This document shows positions 45,188-45,302 of a stretch of DNA of 45,302 nucleotides, one piece after another. The position numbers and the translations under genes are program-made. The stretch covers positions 1-45,302 of the forward strand of contig JBHPCZ010000015.1 of NCBI GenBank assembly GCA_042573625.1, written 5' to 3'. This DNA comes from JBHPCZ01 sp042573625. GTDB taxonomy: Bacteria; Desulfobacterota; Desulfobacteria; Desulfobacterales; UBA11574. How positions within the stretch are numbered: position 1 is the stretch's first letter; the number at the start of each line of letters is the position of its first letter. Below the pieces are notes generated by a model, which was given only the letters and a program-made list of their open reading frames with translations, searched no databases and was not told the DNA's origin.

Positions 45188-45302
45188 AAAATCCGGTGAT
45201 ACTATTTTATGGTTTTTTCTGGCCCTTTTTCTAGGTTCATGTCTATTGCTTGGTTGGCTATTAATGCCTTTCTTATCGGTATTGATTCTTGCTGCGGTCG
45301 TG
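45177..45302 (+). CDS. AI-2E/PerM-family membrane transporter, N-terminal part
   Basis: ATG 45177 follows GGAGG (45168-45172). The frame stays open for 42 codons to the right edge. It starts MLDRKSGDTILWFFLALFLG and continues with 'WLLMPFLSVLILAAVV'. The paired hydrophobic segments around a 'PF' turn are typical of the start of PerM/YdiK/AI-2E-exporter (UPF0118) proteins, which are about 350 residues. The rest lies outside the window, so the family is tentative. Confidence 0.6.
   Translation, partial: MLDRKSGDTILWFFLALFLGSCLLLGWLLMPFLSVLILAAVV

Overview
The window looks like chromosome of a Gram-negative, anaerobic-type Desulfobacterota bacterium close to the Desulfobacterales. This is inferred from four things: the short variable region and overall character of the 16S gene; an F1 ATP synthase operon that carries two b-type stator genes but no a or c genes; the order zapB-zapA-6S RNA-rny-tyrS; and the order mfd / SurA-like lipoprotein / surA / recO / glyQS. 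I could run no database search, so the order-level placement is an inference. Almost every gene is a recognisable housekeeping gene. I found no defence island, prophage, CRISPR array or secondary-metabolite cluster.

Layout. 1-1427: tail of a probable LD-carboxypeptidase and a serine hydrolase of the beta-lactamase fold. 1762-8232: the cell-shape block mreB-mreC-mreD-mrdA(PBP2)-rodA plus a bactofilin. 8253-14478: the ATP synthase operon b'-b-delta-alpha-gamma-beta-epsilon with a good promoter and a good terminator. 14918-20019: a stand-alone GlmU-type uridylyltransferase, ZapB-like and ZapA division proteins, 6S RNA, RNase Y, a small unknown ORF and tyrosyl-tRNA synthetase. 20016-25878: a complete rRNA operon, 16S-tRNA-Ile(GAT)-tRNA-Ala(TGC)-23S-5S, with promoters, RNase III-type processing stems and a terminator. 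25938-29482: a decayed PIN-toxin fragment, a sensor kinase / sigma-54 response-regulator pair, and a decayed four-helix-bundle gene. 29589-30609 (minus strand): IHF alpha with an unannotated 45-codon partner, and tRNA-Thr(CGT). 30634-43413: mfd, a SurA-like lipoprotein, SurA, a RodZ-like protein, MgtE, RecO, a GHMP kinase and glycyl-tRNA synthetase alpha and beta. 43525-45302: an NRDE-family protein, two small ORFs and the start of an AI-2E/PerM-type permease.

The genes fall into a few functional groups. MreBCD, PBP2, RodA and the RodZ-like protein form the elongation machinery. The SurA pair serves outer-membrane protein folding. Mfd, RecO and IHF act on DNA. The ATP synthase, tRNA synthetases, RNase Y, 6S RNA and rRNA operon are growth-linked.

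The least explained material lies between genes. There are two related foldback elements with TA-bounded inverted ends (1429-1600 and 34990-35119) and a separate near-palindromic 399-bp element (14495-14893). A composite repeat combines a REP-like hairpin with a fixed-spacing 30-bp tail (7688-7763 and 29483-29558, with partial copies elsewhere). A purine-rich 35-bp repeat occurs twice. Two gene remnants and several very small ORFs complete the list. Several gene starts had to be moved because the longest open frame runs back into a repeat, most clearly for surA.
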